Assembly (NCBI GenBank): GCA_002077045.2
Contig: KZ111141.1
Coordinates: 1,697,093 to 1,761,092 of the forward strand
DNA from: Rachicladosporium sp. CCFEE 5018
Lineage: Eukaryota > Ascomycota > Dothideomycetes > Cladosporiales > Cladosporiaceae
DNA length: 64,000 nucleotides
Direction of reading: 5' to 3'
Shown: positions 20,444 to 30,984 of the stretch, in pieces
Numbering within the stretch: position 1 is the first letter of the stretch
Layout: every line of letters starts with the position of its first letter
Notes under the pieces: model-generated
What the model was told of the DNA's origin: nothing
Database searches by the model: none
What the model saw: only the letters and a program-made list of their open reading frames with translations
Translations under genes and position numbers: made by a program

Positions 20444-22331
20444 ATGCCTCAACCACATAATGGTACCAATGGTCACGCAGCACGCCCAAAGGTTCTCATA
20501 CCTGAGAAGGTCTCACCGGATGGCCTCAAACTCCTACAAGCCTCCCTCGATGTCCACGAACGCAAAGGTCTGAGTCCGCAAGAGCTCGAGGAAGTTATCG
20601 GCGAGTACGATGCACTCATTGTGCGAAGCGAGATGAAAGTCACTGCAGCGCTGTTGGCGGCTGGCAAGCGACTACGCGTTGTAGCAAGAGCCGGAGTAGG
20701 TGTTGACAATGTGGATCTCGACGCTGCGACGAAGCTGGGCATCATTGTGGTCAACAGTCCGCAGGGAAACATCAACGCCGCTGCTGAGCATACCATTGCC
20801 TTGCTCATGGCTACGGCGAGGAACATCGACACCGCTAGCGCTAGTCTGAAGTGTGGAAAATGGGAGAGGAGCAAGCTAGTGGGTGTCGAAGTCAAGGGGA
20901 AGACATTGGCTATCATTGGGCTGGGCAAGGGTAAGCAGCATTGCGTTTTTGTAGGGAGTATAAAACGCTGACCGTGTCTACAGTCGGTCTCACCGTTGCG
21001 CGTGCAGCCGGCGGCCTGGGCATGGACCTGATAGCCTTTGATCCTTACGCCAACACCTCACTGGCAGCGTCCGCAAACGTCGAGATCGTCTCCACTATGG
21101 ACGAGCTTCTGAAGCAGGCCGACTTTCTCACTATCCACACACCACTCATAGCATCCACAAAAGGCATGATCAGCGCAAATGAGCTCGCGAAGATGAAAAA
21201 GACGGCACGCGTACTCAACGTGGCACGAGGAGGTATGTTTGACGAGGCTGCACTGCTGGCGGCCCTCGAAGCAGGCACGATAGCCGGCGCTGGGATAGAC
21301 GTGTTCACGTCTGAGCCGCCAGCCCCTGACGACAGCGCGAGCAGACTCATAGCGCATCCTAAGGTCGTTGCAACACCGCATCTTGGAGCGTCTACAGTGG
21401 AAGCGCAGGAAAATGTCTCGATCGATGTCTGCACGCAAGTCATCTCGATTCTCTCTGGCCAGATGCCGCGCAGCGCAGGTAAATCATACCTCCCTCTTCC
21501 CACCCGTTACAGTGCCTTGCTAATCCTATCCTAGTAAATGCTCCCCTCATCCTCCCCGAAGAATACCGCACGCTCTCCCCCTTCGTCTCCCTCCTCGAAA
21601 AGATGGGCTCTCTCTACACCCAACACTTCCAACCGCCCTCTGCCTCCCAACCCCGCAAGATCTTCCACCTAACCTACACCGGCGCCCTCGCCTCCGCGCA
21701 AACGACCAAACCGCTTTTCGCAGCCTTCCTCAAGGGTCTCCTGACCCCAATCACCTCTTCGGAGAGTCTGAACATCAACTTAGTGAACGCTGAGATCGTG
21801 GCGAAGGAACGCGGCATCCTGATCAATGAGTCCCGCTCGCGAGAGGAGGATCTGGAGTCCTCGTCTGGTTTCGCATCATCAGTTACTCTCACTGCTCGCC
21901 TTGCGCCGCGGTCTCCGTCAGTCTCCCGCGTTCCTGACCCCCTCAGTCAGTCCAAAAAGATCGACCAAGACCACACAATTACCGGCTTCGTCTCAGCCAA
22001 CACGCCCTACATCTCTCGCCTCGGGCGTTTCGAATGTCGCTTCATCCCCTCTGGCACACTGCTCATCTGCAGGAACTTCGACTCGCCTGGCAAGATCGGC
22101 GTTGTGGGAGGACGACTGGGGAAAGCGGGGGTGAATATTAGATTCATGAGTGTGGCGCCTATCGACTCACCGGAAGGAGCGGAGGGTGAGCTGATTGATA
22201 GTGACGGGAAGCAGGGGGGAAAGAACGAAGCGTTGATGATTCTGGGCATTGCGGGGAGTGTGAGTAAGGAAGTGAAGGAGAGTCTGGTGGGCGAGGATGG
22301 AGTGCTGGAGGCGGGTGTTGTGGTGTTGTGA
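20444..22331 (+). CDS. D-3-phosphoglycerate dehydrogenase with C-terminal ACT domain
   Basis: Exons are 20444-20930, 20984-21478 and 21535-22331, with introns of 53 and 56 nt and branch sites CTGAC and CTAAT. The product has 592 residues. The enzyme oxidises 3-phosphoglycerate with NAD+, the first step of serine synthesis in the cytosol. The NAD-binding fold lies across the first junction (AIIGLGK-VGLTVARAAG, dinucleotide acceptor near FDPYA). LNVARGG carries the catalytic Arg and TPHLGAST the catalytic His. The second intron falls just after the catalytic domain. A C-terminal ACT-type block (LLICRNFDSPGKIGVVGGRLG) suggests allosteric control, in other organisms by serine. The region from residue 380 to 520 is the usual intervening domain with a low-complexity insert. 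The final 200 nt are unusually G-rich at third positions. Confidence 0.93.
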
Positions 22332-22425
22332 GCTGAAATACACGTCTCACACAGCCGACTTCAGGTTGAGAAAAGCGGTGATCGATTCTAGAGTGATCAT
22401 GCCACCTGTGTATGCATGTCTAGAT

Positions 22426-25400
22426 CTAGTAGTCGCTATCGTAGTCTTCCTCCGGCAACAACGCGCGATAACGTCTGCTGGCTAGATCTTGCTCGAGTCC
22501 GCCTTCGCTCTCGGGATCTGCGTAGCCTGTATGAAGTCAGTGGATGTGCTTTCAAGTCATAATGCAGGCATGCGCGACTGACCTCTCCCGCCCAGCAAGC
22601 TCAACACAACCGGCAAGAACACCAACGCATGCAGCGCCGCCCAAATGACCAGCGCAAGCCACACTCGGAAGTAATACACCTCAAAGATCTTGCTCCTCGT
22701 AAAAGCCAGCACGAACACACCGAGTAGCTTCGTGACGGTGATACCGCTGAACACACTCCCGCCAACATTCACCAGCGCAGCCCAGGCTCTGCCTTCTTTG
22801 TTACCGGCGGTATTACCGCGCATGGGTGCGCGCTCGAGAATAGCGGGTTGAGGGACCGTGAAGGCTCTAGCGATGTGAGCGCAGAACTCCACGCTGATAC
22901 CCACAGAGATGACGATATTGACGAGGGAGACTGCGTTCAAGCTAACGCCCACGAGAGTCATGGTCGCGACGATGTCGGTGACGATCATGGCTACTGTCAA
23001 CGTCACCAGGAATGCGGTGGCCAAGGAGCCAAGGAGCAGTGTCGTCAAGCCCAGAATGAATAGCAGCGCGGAGCCTACTAGCGTTGTTGCGAGCCCGATG
23101 ATAGAGTGATACTGGTCGAAGAAGATATAGAACTTCGAGTATGGAAACACTTCGATGTTGTTCTCGCGGGAGATGTCGTTCGCGATGCGGCGCGCGGAGG
23201 CGTAGGCGGCGATGAAATCGTGCTGAGAGCGTAGTGGTGTATGGGCTGTGCGGAAGTGCGTTGCTGGCAGGGTCAGAGAGGTGGCGTTGTAGCGGACTGC
23301 GTCGCTGTAGGCTGCTGCGCCAGCTAAGGGGCAGTCTTCGACGGCTGTGTCGTTGAGCCAGTGGGAGAGTTGAGAAATGAAGGCTTCGCCTTCGGGCATG
23401 CCGGTCATGGTCACGCTCCAAGGTGGGTCTTGGTCGGCTAGACAGGGCTCGCCGTTAGAGTCGAGGCAGCAGGTATCGAGCTCGGGGTCGAGGTATTTTA
23501 AGAAGTCGTCGATCCAGCTAGCAGTGGAATCGGCTATGTAGGAGAGATCTGAGCGTTTGCGCTCTTGTTCGAGGATGTTTGTCAGAGAGAGGGTGTTGCA
23601 AGTGGAGAAGCGGGCGCAGAGTTCGCGTTGGTGAGAGCGTTGCGTAACATTCAGATTGCGGGTGACAAAGTATACTGGTGGGCCAGCATCAAAGTAGGCG
23701 TAGAGGTCATTGAAGTAATCGATCATGTAGCTGCCCTGAGGCATGGCCATGCGCTGATCCAGACCGAGTTCGATCTCGGGCAGTAAGGCAATGCCCGCTC
23801 CGAAGATGGCGAGGAAGATAGTCAAGATCACCACTCGAGCGCGATTGCCGAGAATAGTGGGTGCATACGTCTTGCGAATGAAGCGAGAAAGCCAACCTTC
23901 CTCTTCCTGGCCACTGAAGGGTGCTCCACCATAGCCATTTGGCATGCTCGAGTCGTGAGCGCCCTGGAGCTTGACACATGGGATGCAGTCCGCACGGCCA
24001 GCTTCGAGGCGCTCTTGATTTAATGCGAGCACCGACACGAACATGGTGATCTGCAGCAATGCATTGATCAGGACAGCGCCCGCAGCATAAGCCGCGAAGT
24101 TGCGAACCGCTGGCATGCCCACGAAGGCGCCGAGCGCGAATGTGACAGTCTCCGTCGTGGCTGACAGCAAAATCGACGGACCAATGCGGCCCATGGTGCG
24201 TGCAACCCGCTCCGGTACTGACTCGTCGGCATGACTTATGTTTACGCGCTCGAACTCGTGCACGATGAGGAAGATGTTGTCCACGCCGACTGCTAGGACC
24301 AGGAAGGGAATCACCTCGGCGATGATGAGAGTAGCCTTGAGGCCAAAGGCGGCGAACAGCCCAACACTGGCAGATACTGACATCAGGACAATGATGATGC
24401 CGACTATGCCGAGCATGAATTTGCTCTGCACGAGCGCGCCCGCCGGGTTCTTCATGATCGAGCTGAGTGAGACTGTGGTGCTACCCAGTGCAAGCGAAGC
24501 GTAGAAGAACATAACAATGTAGCTGATGACGATGATCTTGACGTCGGTGTTGGTGTTCTTGTTGAGCTCCTCTTCGAGCGAGATCTCGGCATTGAAGCTC
24601 AGGCGCAGACCGCGCTCACTTGCTTCGACCTGAACGTCGAGCAGGAGGTCTTTCAGACTCTGTTCCCACTCTTCGGCCTTTGCCAAGCCAGGATCACCAG
24701 GATTGCGACNNNNNNNNNNNNNNNNNNNNNNNNNNNNNNNNNNNNNNNNNNNNNNNNNNNNNNNNNNNNNNNNNNNNNNNNNNNNNNNNNNNNNNNNNNN
24801 NNNNNNNNNCGATTGCCGAGTACACCATAATGACACCGAAGCTCAAGCAAGGCAGCAAGCCTACATGACATTCTTCCTCGACGTGCAACTCGGGCAATGT
24901 CGGGCAGCTACCAGGGCAATCCACGCACGCGCACTTGTATCGCTCGTCTGTGCTGTTGCATGGCTTCGGGCCGCCGAGAATCGGCTTCATGCCAGTGAAG
25001 CTGTCATTCGGAACGGGGAAGTTGATCTGGAACGGACTGCCTAGGAAGGGCTTCTTGTCGCCCAAGAACTTCAGCATCTGGGTGTAGTTCTTTGCGCCTC
25101 CTCCAATCAAGTCCATCGCCTTGCCACCAGTGGCACCGAACTTGACATCCTTGCAACTGTCGAAGAATCCAGTGCCATATTCTTTGCTGATCAGCTGATC
25201 AAGCTCAGTCACCAGGAATTTGTCGTTCTTGGGCTCGATTTTGGTGACGTTGATAAAAAGTGATTGATCGGGCGAACAGCTGAAAGTACAGAACAGGTCA
25301 TAGAAGTTCTTTTTGCACGCTGGACATGCTGAGATGATGTTCGAGGCCTTTTGTAGATTGCTTGAAAGTGCGTCGACTTGCTCGCTTGTGCAGCACACGT

Positions 25401-25644
25401 CGGTCTCCTTCCAGTCATCACCACATATCCCGACAATCTTGTCCCGTAGAGCAGTGTCCGGCTTCTCTGCGAGGCCATTGTCTGGACATGGCAGCTCTGA
25501 GCCGAAGAAGCCTTGCTTGCCACAGTCCCCTCGCAGTGCGCATCGACCTGCCTCATGGATCTTCGTTGGCGGTCCAGGCTCAAGAGCGTTCGCTGTCGAA
25601 GCTGCGACTAGTGCCGCTCCTAGAAGCCATACTCTCGTCCTCAT
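22426..25644 (-). CDS. NCR1: NPC1/Ncr1 sterol transporter, interrupted by assembly gap
   Basis: Segments are 25644-24810, then a 100-N gap, then 24709-22583, a 56-nt intron, and a last exon 22526-22426. NPC1 moves sterol out of the vacuole/lysosome lumen with NPC2. The start has a signal peptide (MRTRVWLLGAALVAASTANA) followed by the Cys-rich NPC1 N-terminal sterol-binding domain (CGDDWKETDVCC, CTFSCSPDQS). After the gap come the end of the middle luminal domain, the sterol-sensing domain (VISYIVMFFYASLALG onward), the Cys-rich luminal domain and the last membrane block. The last exon adds GYADPESEGG...EEDYDSDY. The frame differs across the N run, so 100 is not the true gap length. By family architecture about 250 residues are missing. 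Function assignment is secure. Confidence 0.92.
24710..24809. other. Assembly gap (100 N) inside NPC1
   Basis: A run of exactly 100 N, the usual placeholder for a gap of unknown length. It falls between the first membrane segment and the end of the middle luminal domain of NPC1. Confidence 0.99.
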
Positions 25645-26295
25645 TCCCGATTGACCGCACCTACTTTGCCGCAACCGACTGCAGCAGTGTTCCTCAGTAC
25701 CTCTGTGGATGGGTCTCGGTCAAGCGGGTAGTCGAAACAATTCAGTTTCGACGTTGTAGATCAGATAGAACTCAATACCACCGACTATGCATGAATTCAG
25801 TATGCACGTGAGAGCGTGAGTGAGGCGAATGTAAGTCCAGATGCAATGAAGCAGCCTGGAGCTATGTCCGTCAGTTTGTACGCGGCGTTTATGTCATAGC
25901 GTGGCGCCCACCCCGGACGGAGCTATCCGTTGAGCCTCAATTTCCAGGCATGTCCAGGGCGGGACTACACAACGAGTACACTTCCTGCCGCTCTCACGAG
26001 CGTGCGGGCAAGCACACACAGTAGGCCAGCACATTGATTGAGCATCGCAACCAACCAAAGTCTCCTGCACAACTCTAAGGTATAGTTGCTGTGTGTCCTT
26101 CCAGTGGACGATGTCAGCTTGGCGCTAGACGCAAATCAGGTACAGAGTTGCTATCGGCGAATCGGAGTGTTGTGCCGACGTTGTTTTGATCGCAACGCGG
26201 TTGCTTCATCTCGACACACGATCCGGACAACGCACGCTGTAATACAAGCATACTGACAGCAGCGCTACAGGACAGCAGACGATAGTGCACATAAC
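25645..26295. promoter_or_regulatory. Divergent promoter region, NPC1 / Cep57-like
   Basis: These 651 bp separate the two starts. No gene, repeat or recognised element was found. Confidence 0.4.
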
Positions 26296-29145
26296 ATGCC
26301 CATCTCGCCTGCAGGACACTCGCGTCTTCCCTCGAGACTATTTCGCACCTCATCACCGCCCACCCAGGACTACCACACGGCGTCAAGCTTCGACCCGCAA
26401 CACGAAGCATTGAATTCGACTTGGGCGTTTGGGCATACTGTCACACAACGTCTACCTCACATACAAGCGCACATAGCCATGTCGGACGATGGACACGACA
26501 ACACCGGTGGCAGCATGGACATTAGTATCGAGCAGGGTAGAGCCGGTGCGCGCGGCACTGGGCAGAACGACTTTAGTGAAGATCGAGTATGGGCCTTCAG
26601 CAACACGAACAGCCAGTACGACATGACACCTCCGGCGCGCACTCGGCCGCGCCAAAGCGATGGTACTCTGCGACGTGAGGCTTCGGTGAGGAAGGCTTCG
26701 GAGGTCGCCAAGCCAAATGCGAGCGTGAAGCGGTCAGTGAGTGCAGCTGTGCCACAGCAGCCCAGCCTGGCAGAGGCAATCAAGCATAACAATGCCCTGC
26801 CTGGCCGCGAAGACACTCACACTGGCGGTAATGTCACCAGACCAACCCGCAACACCCGCTTCGGCAATCGTGTGCTTTCTGGCTCCACTCTGGAAGGGAG
26901 CAACGGCGAGGGCAAGAACAGCAACAAAGTTACTGCAAGCAATAAGAACGCGACGACGCAAGACCTCAGCGAGACTACATTCGCCTTGCCGGACATGGAG
27001 GGCGCTACCCAGCTATACGGCGGCACACCAGCGGTGACACGCCCAGTGAAGCGACCAACACGATTCACGCCGTCAGCTGCGTTTCGCATGCCATCTCGCA
27101 GCACAGCTGTCGAGTACCGCAATCTTAACGGCGTTCCCCTTGACAGAGATGCCGAGCGCGTCTTCGACGGCATTAATGATGCAGTCAATAGAGTCGCGCA
27201 GCTCGAGCTCGAGGTCGGTCGCCTACGAGACGCACTTGCAGATCGTGAGTTTGAGATTAGTGACCTGAACTCCCGCCTTGAGATCGAGCAGCAGAGTCAT
27301 CGCCCTGACAGCGGGCTTGGATCTGAAGATGAGGGATCGAAATTGCAATGGCGTCGTGAGAGACTGCAGTTGCAGGGGCAGATCAACGGGCTCCAAGACA
27401 GTCTGGGGAAGGCTGAGCGTCAGGTCCGCACCCATGAAGCCACGGTCTTACGAGTCACTCAGGAGAGGATGGATGTGGCTGCGCAGTGTGAGCGTCTTAC
27501 TCGGGATCTCCAGGATACTAAGCGCGAAAACGAGGTCTTTCGCGAGAACTACTCAAGGATGCAAGACGAGAATGAGGAGCTCAGGGATGAGCTGGCTGAA
27601 TTGCGTGAGCGGGTGCCAGGAAAGCGAGCGCGCAGTGCTAAGAGGAAGTCTGCTCCTGTTCAGCTTGAGGCCGAGGAGACTGTCGACCAGACCGTTGAGA
27701 AGCCGCAGGGTGCCAGTGCTCGCCAGTCAGGTCAGCCGCAGGCTATGCGCGCAGCCGATTACACCGAGCAGCAGGCTACCCGGAGCCAGTCACAAGATGT
27801 CACCTTTGGCCAGCTCGATCAGACGGCCCGCAACAACATTGCCAAGGTGGTACAACGCGAGCTTCAGCGTGTGCAAGGTGCTTCGACGATGATCTCCCAG
27901 GCGGCTCGCGAGCAGCGCTCTAGGAAAGTCGTCGCCGTGCAGCCCACTACAGCACCTCAACGACAAGTCTCACAGAAGACAGACCGACGCGCTTCCGGGC
28001 TGGTCAATGGGCACCGTTCTGTCTCGGCACCCGTCGAGGCAAGCCTGAGTGATGCGGACTTCGAGACAGAAGGCCACGCGAACGAGAGGACTGGCAGAGG
28101 TGCTGCGGATGCTACCAAAACGAAGACCAAGACTGTTCGCACTAGCACGCGCGACATCACGAACCTAAGCATGGCTGCCATGCCGACGAAGGATCTTAGG
28201 CAGATGCTCGAGCAGCAGCGCCGTCCAAATGGCATCAAGCAGCACACCTCACTCCCAGTCGAGCCTGTTCACGAAGCGACCACCACTCTTGGAGCTCGTC
28301 GCAAGTCCTCCATGCGCGACATCGCTGCAGACCTTACGAATGGCACAAACGGCCAAGTCGAGAACGATAACACCAAGCAGGCGAAGAACGTCCGCGTCCA
28401 GTCTCCTCATGCGTCCGACGACGCCATCAATCCCCCAACGAGAACCGGCGCCGACCTAGACACCTCACTCATCAGCTATACACCCCTCCCTCGTTCTCGC
28501 ATCCCTCTGAACGATCAGACCTCCGCCTTCCTGGTCCCAGATATCACGCTCCGCGAAGCAACTTTGGCTGCACCTCCCCACACCACTATCCCACCACACG
28601 CTCCAGAGACCTGCACCGTGTGCCCCGGCTCCGTGCCCAAGCTCGCCAACCCGATCCCCGTCTCGACCCGAGAAGGACTACCCGACGATGCCACGCTCCG
28701 CCCTGCCTGGGAGCCAGCAACATCGCTCAGTCATGTTCTGAAGGCATTGACCGACGAACTGGCACACCTGCACCTTACTCTCGGGGCCAAGCAGGCTGAG
28801 CTCCGTGCTCACGATCCCGCGCTCGGTCGCCGTAGACGTCTGGCACTCGAAGCGGAGGTGTCGAAGATACAGGATCAGATCGCGAAGCAGGGCGAAGTGA
28901 TCTACAGGCTGTATGATGTGGTCGAAGGGTTCAAGGGTCATTTCGCGACCGCCGAGGACGACGATCTGACCAGAGAGGTCGAGGAAACGCTGCAGAGTCT
29001 CGGTATCGATCTGGCCGAGTTGAGCGGAAGAGTTGGCCGGGGCGTGACGGTCGAGGACGAGGGTAATGACTTTGAGGTGGCGGGCGAGACCGAAGGTGAA
29101 GGCGAGGAGGTTTGGGAGGGGATCAGTGAGGAGGGTGATGAGTGA
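26296..29145 (+). CDS. Cep57/Ppc89-like spindle pole body protein
   Basis: Single exon, up to 949 residues (an alternative start is the Met of MSDDGHD, residue 62). Family knowledge: fungal Cep57-type proteins such as Ppc89 anchor spindle pole body components and microtubules. Residues about 295-445 form a long coiled coil (AQLELEVGRLRDALADREFEISDL and similar heptads). A basic patch KRARSAKRKS follows. The last 170 residues contain ETCTVCPGS, a CxxC seen before the microtubule-binding domain of this family. A final helical block then follows (LKALTDELAHLHLTLGAKQ, VSKIQDQIAKQGEVIYRLYDVVE). Between these the chain is rich in S/T/Q and probably disordered, with RxxS sites suiting mitotic kinases (inference). 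Assignment rests on this order of features, not on an alignment. Confidence 0.65.
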   Translation: MPISPAGHSRLPSRLFRTSSPPTQDYHTASSFDPQHEALNSTWAFGHTVTQRLPHIQAHIAMSDDGHDNTGGSMDISIEQGRAGARGTGQNDFSEDRVWAFSNTNSQYDMTPPARTRPRQSDGTLRREASVRKASEVAKPNASVKRSVSAAVPQQPSLAEAIKHNNALPGREDTHTGGNVTRPTRNTRFGNRVLSGSTLEGSNGEGKNSNKVTASNKNATTQDLSETTFALPDMEGATQLYGGTPAVTRPVKRPTRFTPSAAFRMPSRSTAVEYRNLNGVPLDRDAERVFDGINDAVNRVAQLELEVGRLRDALADREFEISDLNSRLEIEQQSHRPDSGLGSEDEGSKLQWRRERLQLQGQINGLQDSLGKAERQVRTHEATVLRVTQERMDVAAQCERLTRDLQDTKRENEVFRENYSRMQDENEELRDELAELRERVPGKRARSAKRKSAPVQLEAEETVDQTVEKPQGASARQSGQPQAMRAADYTEQQATRSQSQDVTFGQLDQTARNNIAKVVQRELQRVQGASTMISQAAREQRSRKVVAVQPTTAPQRQVSQKTDRRASGLVNGHRSVSAPVEASLSDADFETEGHANERTGRGAADATKTKTKTVRTSTRDITNLSMAAMPTKDLRQMLEQQRRPNGIKQHTSLPVEPVHEATTTLGARRKSSMRDIAADLTNGTNGQVENDNTKQAKNVRVQSPHASDDAINPPTRTGADLDTSLISYTPLPRSRIPLNDQTSAFLVPDITLREATLAAPPHTTIPPHAPETCTVCPGSVPKLANPIPVSTREGLPDDATLRPAWEPATSLSHVLKALTDELAHLHLTLGAKQAELRAHDPALGRRRRLALEAEVSKIQDQIAKQGEVIYRLYDVVEGFKGHFATAEDDDLTREVEETLQSLGIDLAELSGRVGRGVTVEDEGNDFEVAGETEGEGEEVWEGISEEGDE

Positions 29146-29496
29146 GACGGCGAGATGGGGAGGCTTTAGGGGACGCTACGCGTCGAATCAGTCTGCTTAT
29201 CAGGGGACATTGATACAGGCGGACTGGAGGAATTGTTCAGATGCATTCGCTATAGCGTTGTTGATAGCGAATACGACTATACTTGAACAAACGTTTCCTT
29301 CTTGTATCAAGCTCCGAACTGAGAAGTGACAAGCCAGTGAGATGTGAAACAAGATGGGCGAAGATGGTGGAATGAATTATACATTATAGTGTAAAAGCAT
29401 CGCTATCGGTGCATCGCAAATCTTGTGTTCGTTTCAACTCGAAGCACCACGCGCACTGCTGCCGTCATATCTCACGCTCACGTTCATGCCTTTGGA
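29146..29496. other. Intergenic, convergent 3' ends
   Basis: These 351 bp lie between the stops of the Cep57-like (plus) and BAR-PH (minus) genes. No feature was recognised. Confidence 0.45.
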
Positions 29497-30984
29497 CTAG
29501 TACCTCTTCTCACTCCCATACCCAGCCGCCTCCTTCCCAGCAGTCGACAAGGGCGCTCCACTCCCAGCAAGAGGAGCCTGCGCCGCAGCAGGATCGCCAT
29601 ACCCACCCACCCCAGCCGTAGTCCCAGCGTGGGTAGGCGACGTAACAGCCCCAGCCGTGCCCGCCGTCCCAGCAGCCGGTGCGCCATGCCACCCAGCGCT
29701 CTTCTCCGCGCCAGCAGGGCTATTCGGCGCGCTGCCCTCAGGTAGCTCATTATTCGAGATCCCCGCCACAGACGCAATAACAGCGTGCCAGCGCTCCGCG
29801 TCCTGCGGCGTGTGCGCGCGGAACGCGTACTCGTGCGTCATGGCCATCTTGCTCATGATGCTGCTCTTCCCTGCATCTTTTCCACGGACGTTGAACTTCG
29901 TGCCATCTACAGCGCCAATAACGCAGTCGGGCAAGTAGAGCGAGTTCTCCGGCGAAGGATCCTTGGCGAAGTCGTCGTCGGTTTTGAATTCGTGGAGGTA
30001 TTTGGCTGGGGTTACGGCGTAGAAGGCGGTGGTGTAGGACTTTAGCTTTCCCTTCTTCTCGAGGGAGCCGGCGATGAGGGCTTTAGTGGAGCGGTGGTCT
30101 TGGTTCGCGAAGCCGAGGGACTCGACGCTACGTTTTGGGGCGTGGGGGTCGATGAGCGTGGCGCCATTGCGCTTGATGAAGCCGTTCCATTCGAAGTCCG
30201 GCTGGATGCGCTGAGCTGTGCCGAGCATGTCGCCGTACATTCTGCGGGCTTGCTCGGTCTGGTTTTGAAGGACTGCGTTGAATTGTGCGAGGCCGGTTTG
30301 GAAGGTTGAGACAACGTGGGCTTCGAATTGGGCGAAGGAGTTTTGGACTGAGAGGAGGTCGTCGCGGTTGTTATTCTCTTCGAGGACTTGCTTGTTCAGC
30401 CGGTGGTAGACTTGGCGTTGGATTACGTAGGGATCATCGTTCGCCTTGACGGAGCCAGCGGAGGAGTCGAAGGCGGCGGTGTGTTGGCCTAGGTACTCGA
30501 TATGCTTCTGAGAAGTGTTGCGGGCTTTGTCGACGAGCTTAGAGCCCTTGCCGGCGCCTTTGCTGAGCTCCTTGGTCTTGTTCTTAATTTCGGAGTGGAG
30601 ACGCTCGAAGATGGGAAGGACAGAGCCCTTCAGCGTCTTGGCGGTCTCATAGTGGGAGTTTGAAATGCCCTGAGTGTTGGTACGGATGTTGTCGAATAGG
30701 CCAGCGACACCTCCGAGATTCTGCTCGAAATGATGGCCCTCCTTAAGGGGATGGTTGACGGTCTTCAGCACTTTCTCGTACTCCTTGCCGTGTGCGTGTT
30801 GCATCTTCTCGGTGGAAGTGACATAGTCTTCGAGGTAGCCACAGGCGTGCTTCCATGCTGCGAGACGCTCATTGAAGAGCTTTGTGGTCTCGCTACTGTC
30901 CTCATCAGGGATGGCATCGTCTGGGTCGGTGGAGGAGGTGGTGGTCCTCGTGGGAAGGGTGTTCTGTGCTGATGTAGTGGCCAT
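29497..30984 (-). CDS. Slm1-like F-BAR and PH domain protein
   Basis: Single exon, 495 residues from ATG 30984. Slm-type proteins bind phosphatidylinositol-4,5-bisphosphate and TORC2 at plasma membrane eisosomes, linking membrane stress to TORC2 and actin. Residues about 30-235 are a helical BAR/F-BAR region (LFNERLAAWKHACGYLEDYV, then HLNK-type coiled helices and LLSVQNSFAQFEAHVVSTFQ). Residues about 285-415 form a PH domain (LIAGSLEKKGKLKSYTTAFYAVTPAKYLHEF ... HTPQDAERWHAVIASV, ending with the conserved Trp helix). The tail is Ala/Gly/Pro-rich and ends KRY. Third-position G use is very strong in the last 250 nt. Family is clear, exact orthology to Slm1/2 is inferred. Confidence 0.85.
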   Translation of the reverse strand: MATTSAQNTLPTRTTTSSTDPDDAIPDEDSSETTKLFNERLAAWKHACGYLEDYVTSTEKMQHAHGKEYEKVLKTVNHPLKEGHHFEQNLGGVAGLFDNIRTNTQGISNSHYETAKTLKGSVLPIFERLHSEIKNKTKELSKGAGKGSKLVDKARNTSQKHIEYLGQHTAAFDSSAGSVKANDDPYVIQRQVYHRLNKQVLEENNNRDDLLSVQNSFAQFEAHVVSTFQTGLAQFNAVLQNQTEQARRMYGDMLGTAQRIQPDFEWNGFIKRNGATLIDPHAPKRSVESLGFANQDHRSTKALIAGSLEKKGKLKSYTTAFYAVTPAKYLHEFKTDDDFAKDPSPENSLYLPDCVIGAVDGTKFNVRGKDAGKSSIMSKMAMTHEYAFRAHTPQDAERWHAVIASVAGISNNELPEGSAPNSPAGAEKSAGWHGAPAAGTAGTAGAVTSPTHAGTTAGVGGYGDPAAAQAPLAGSGAPLSTAGKEAAGYGSEKRY

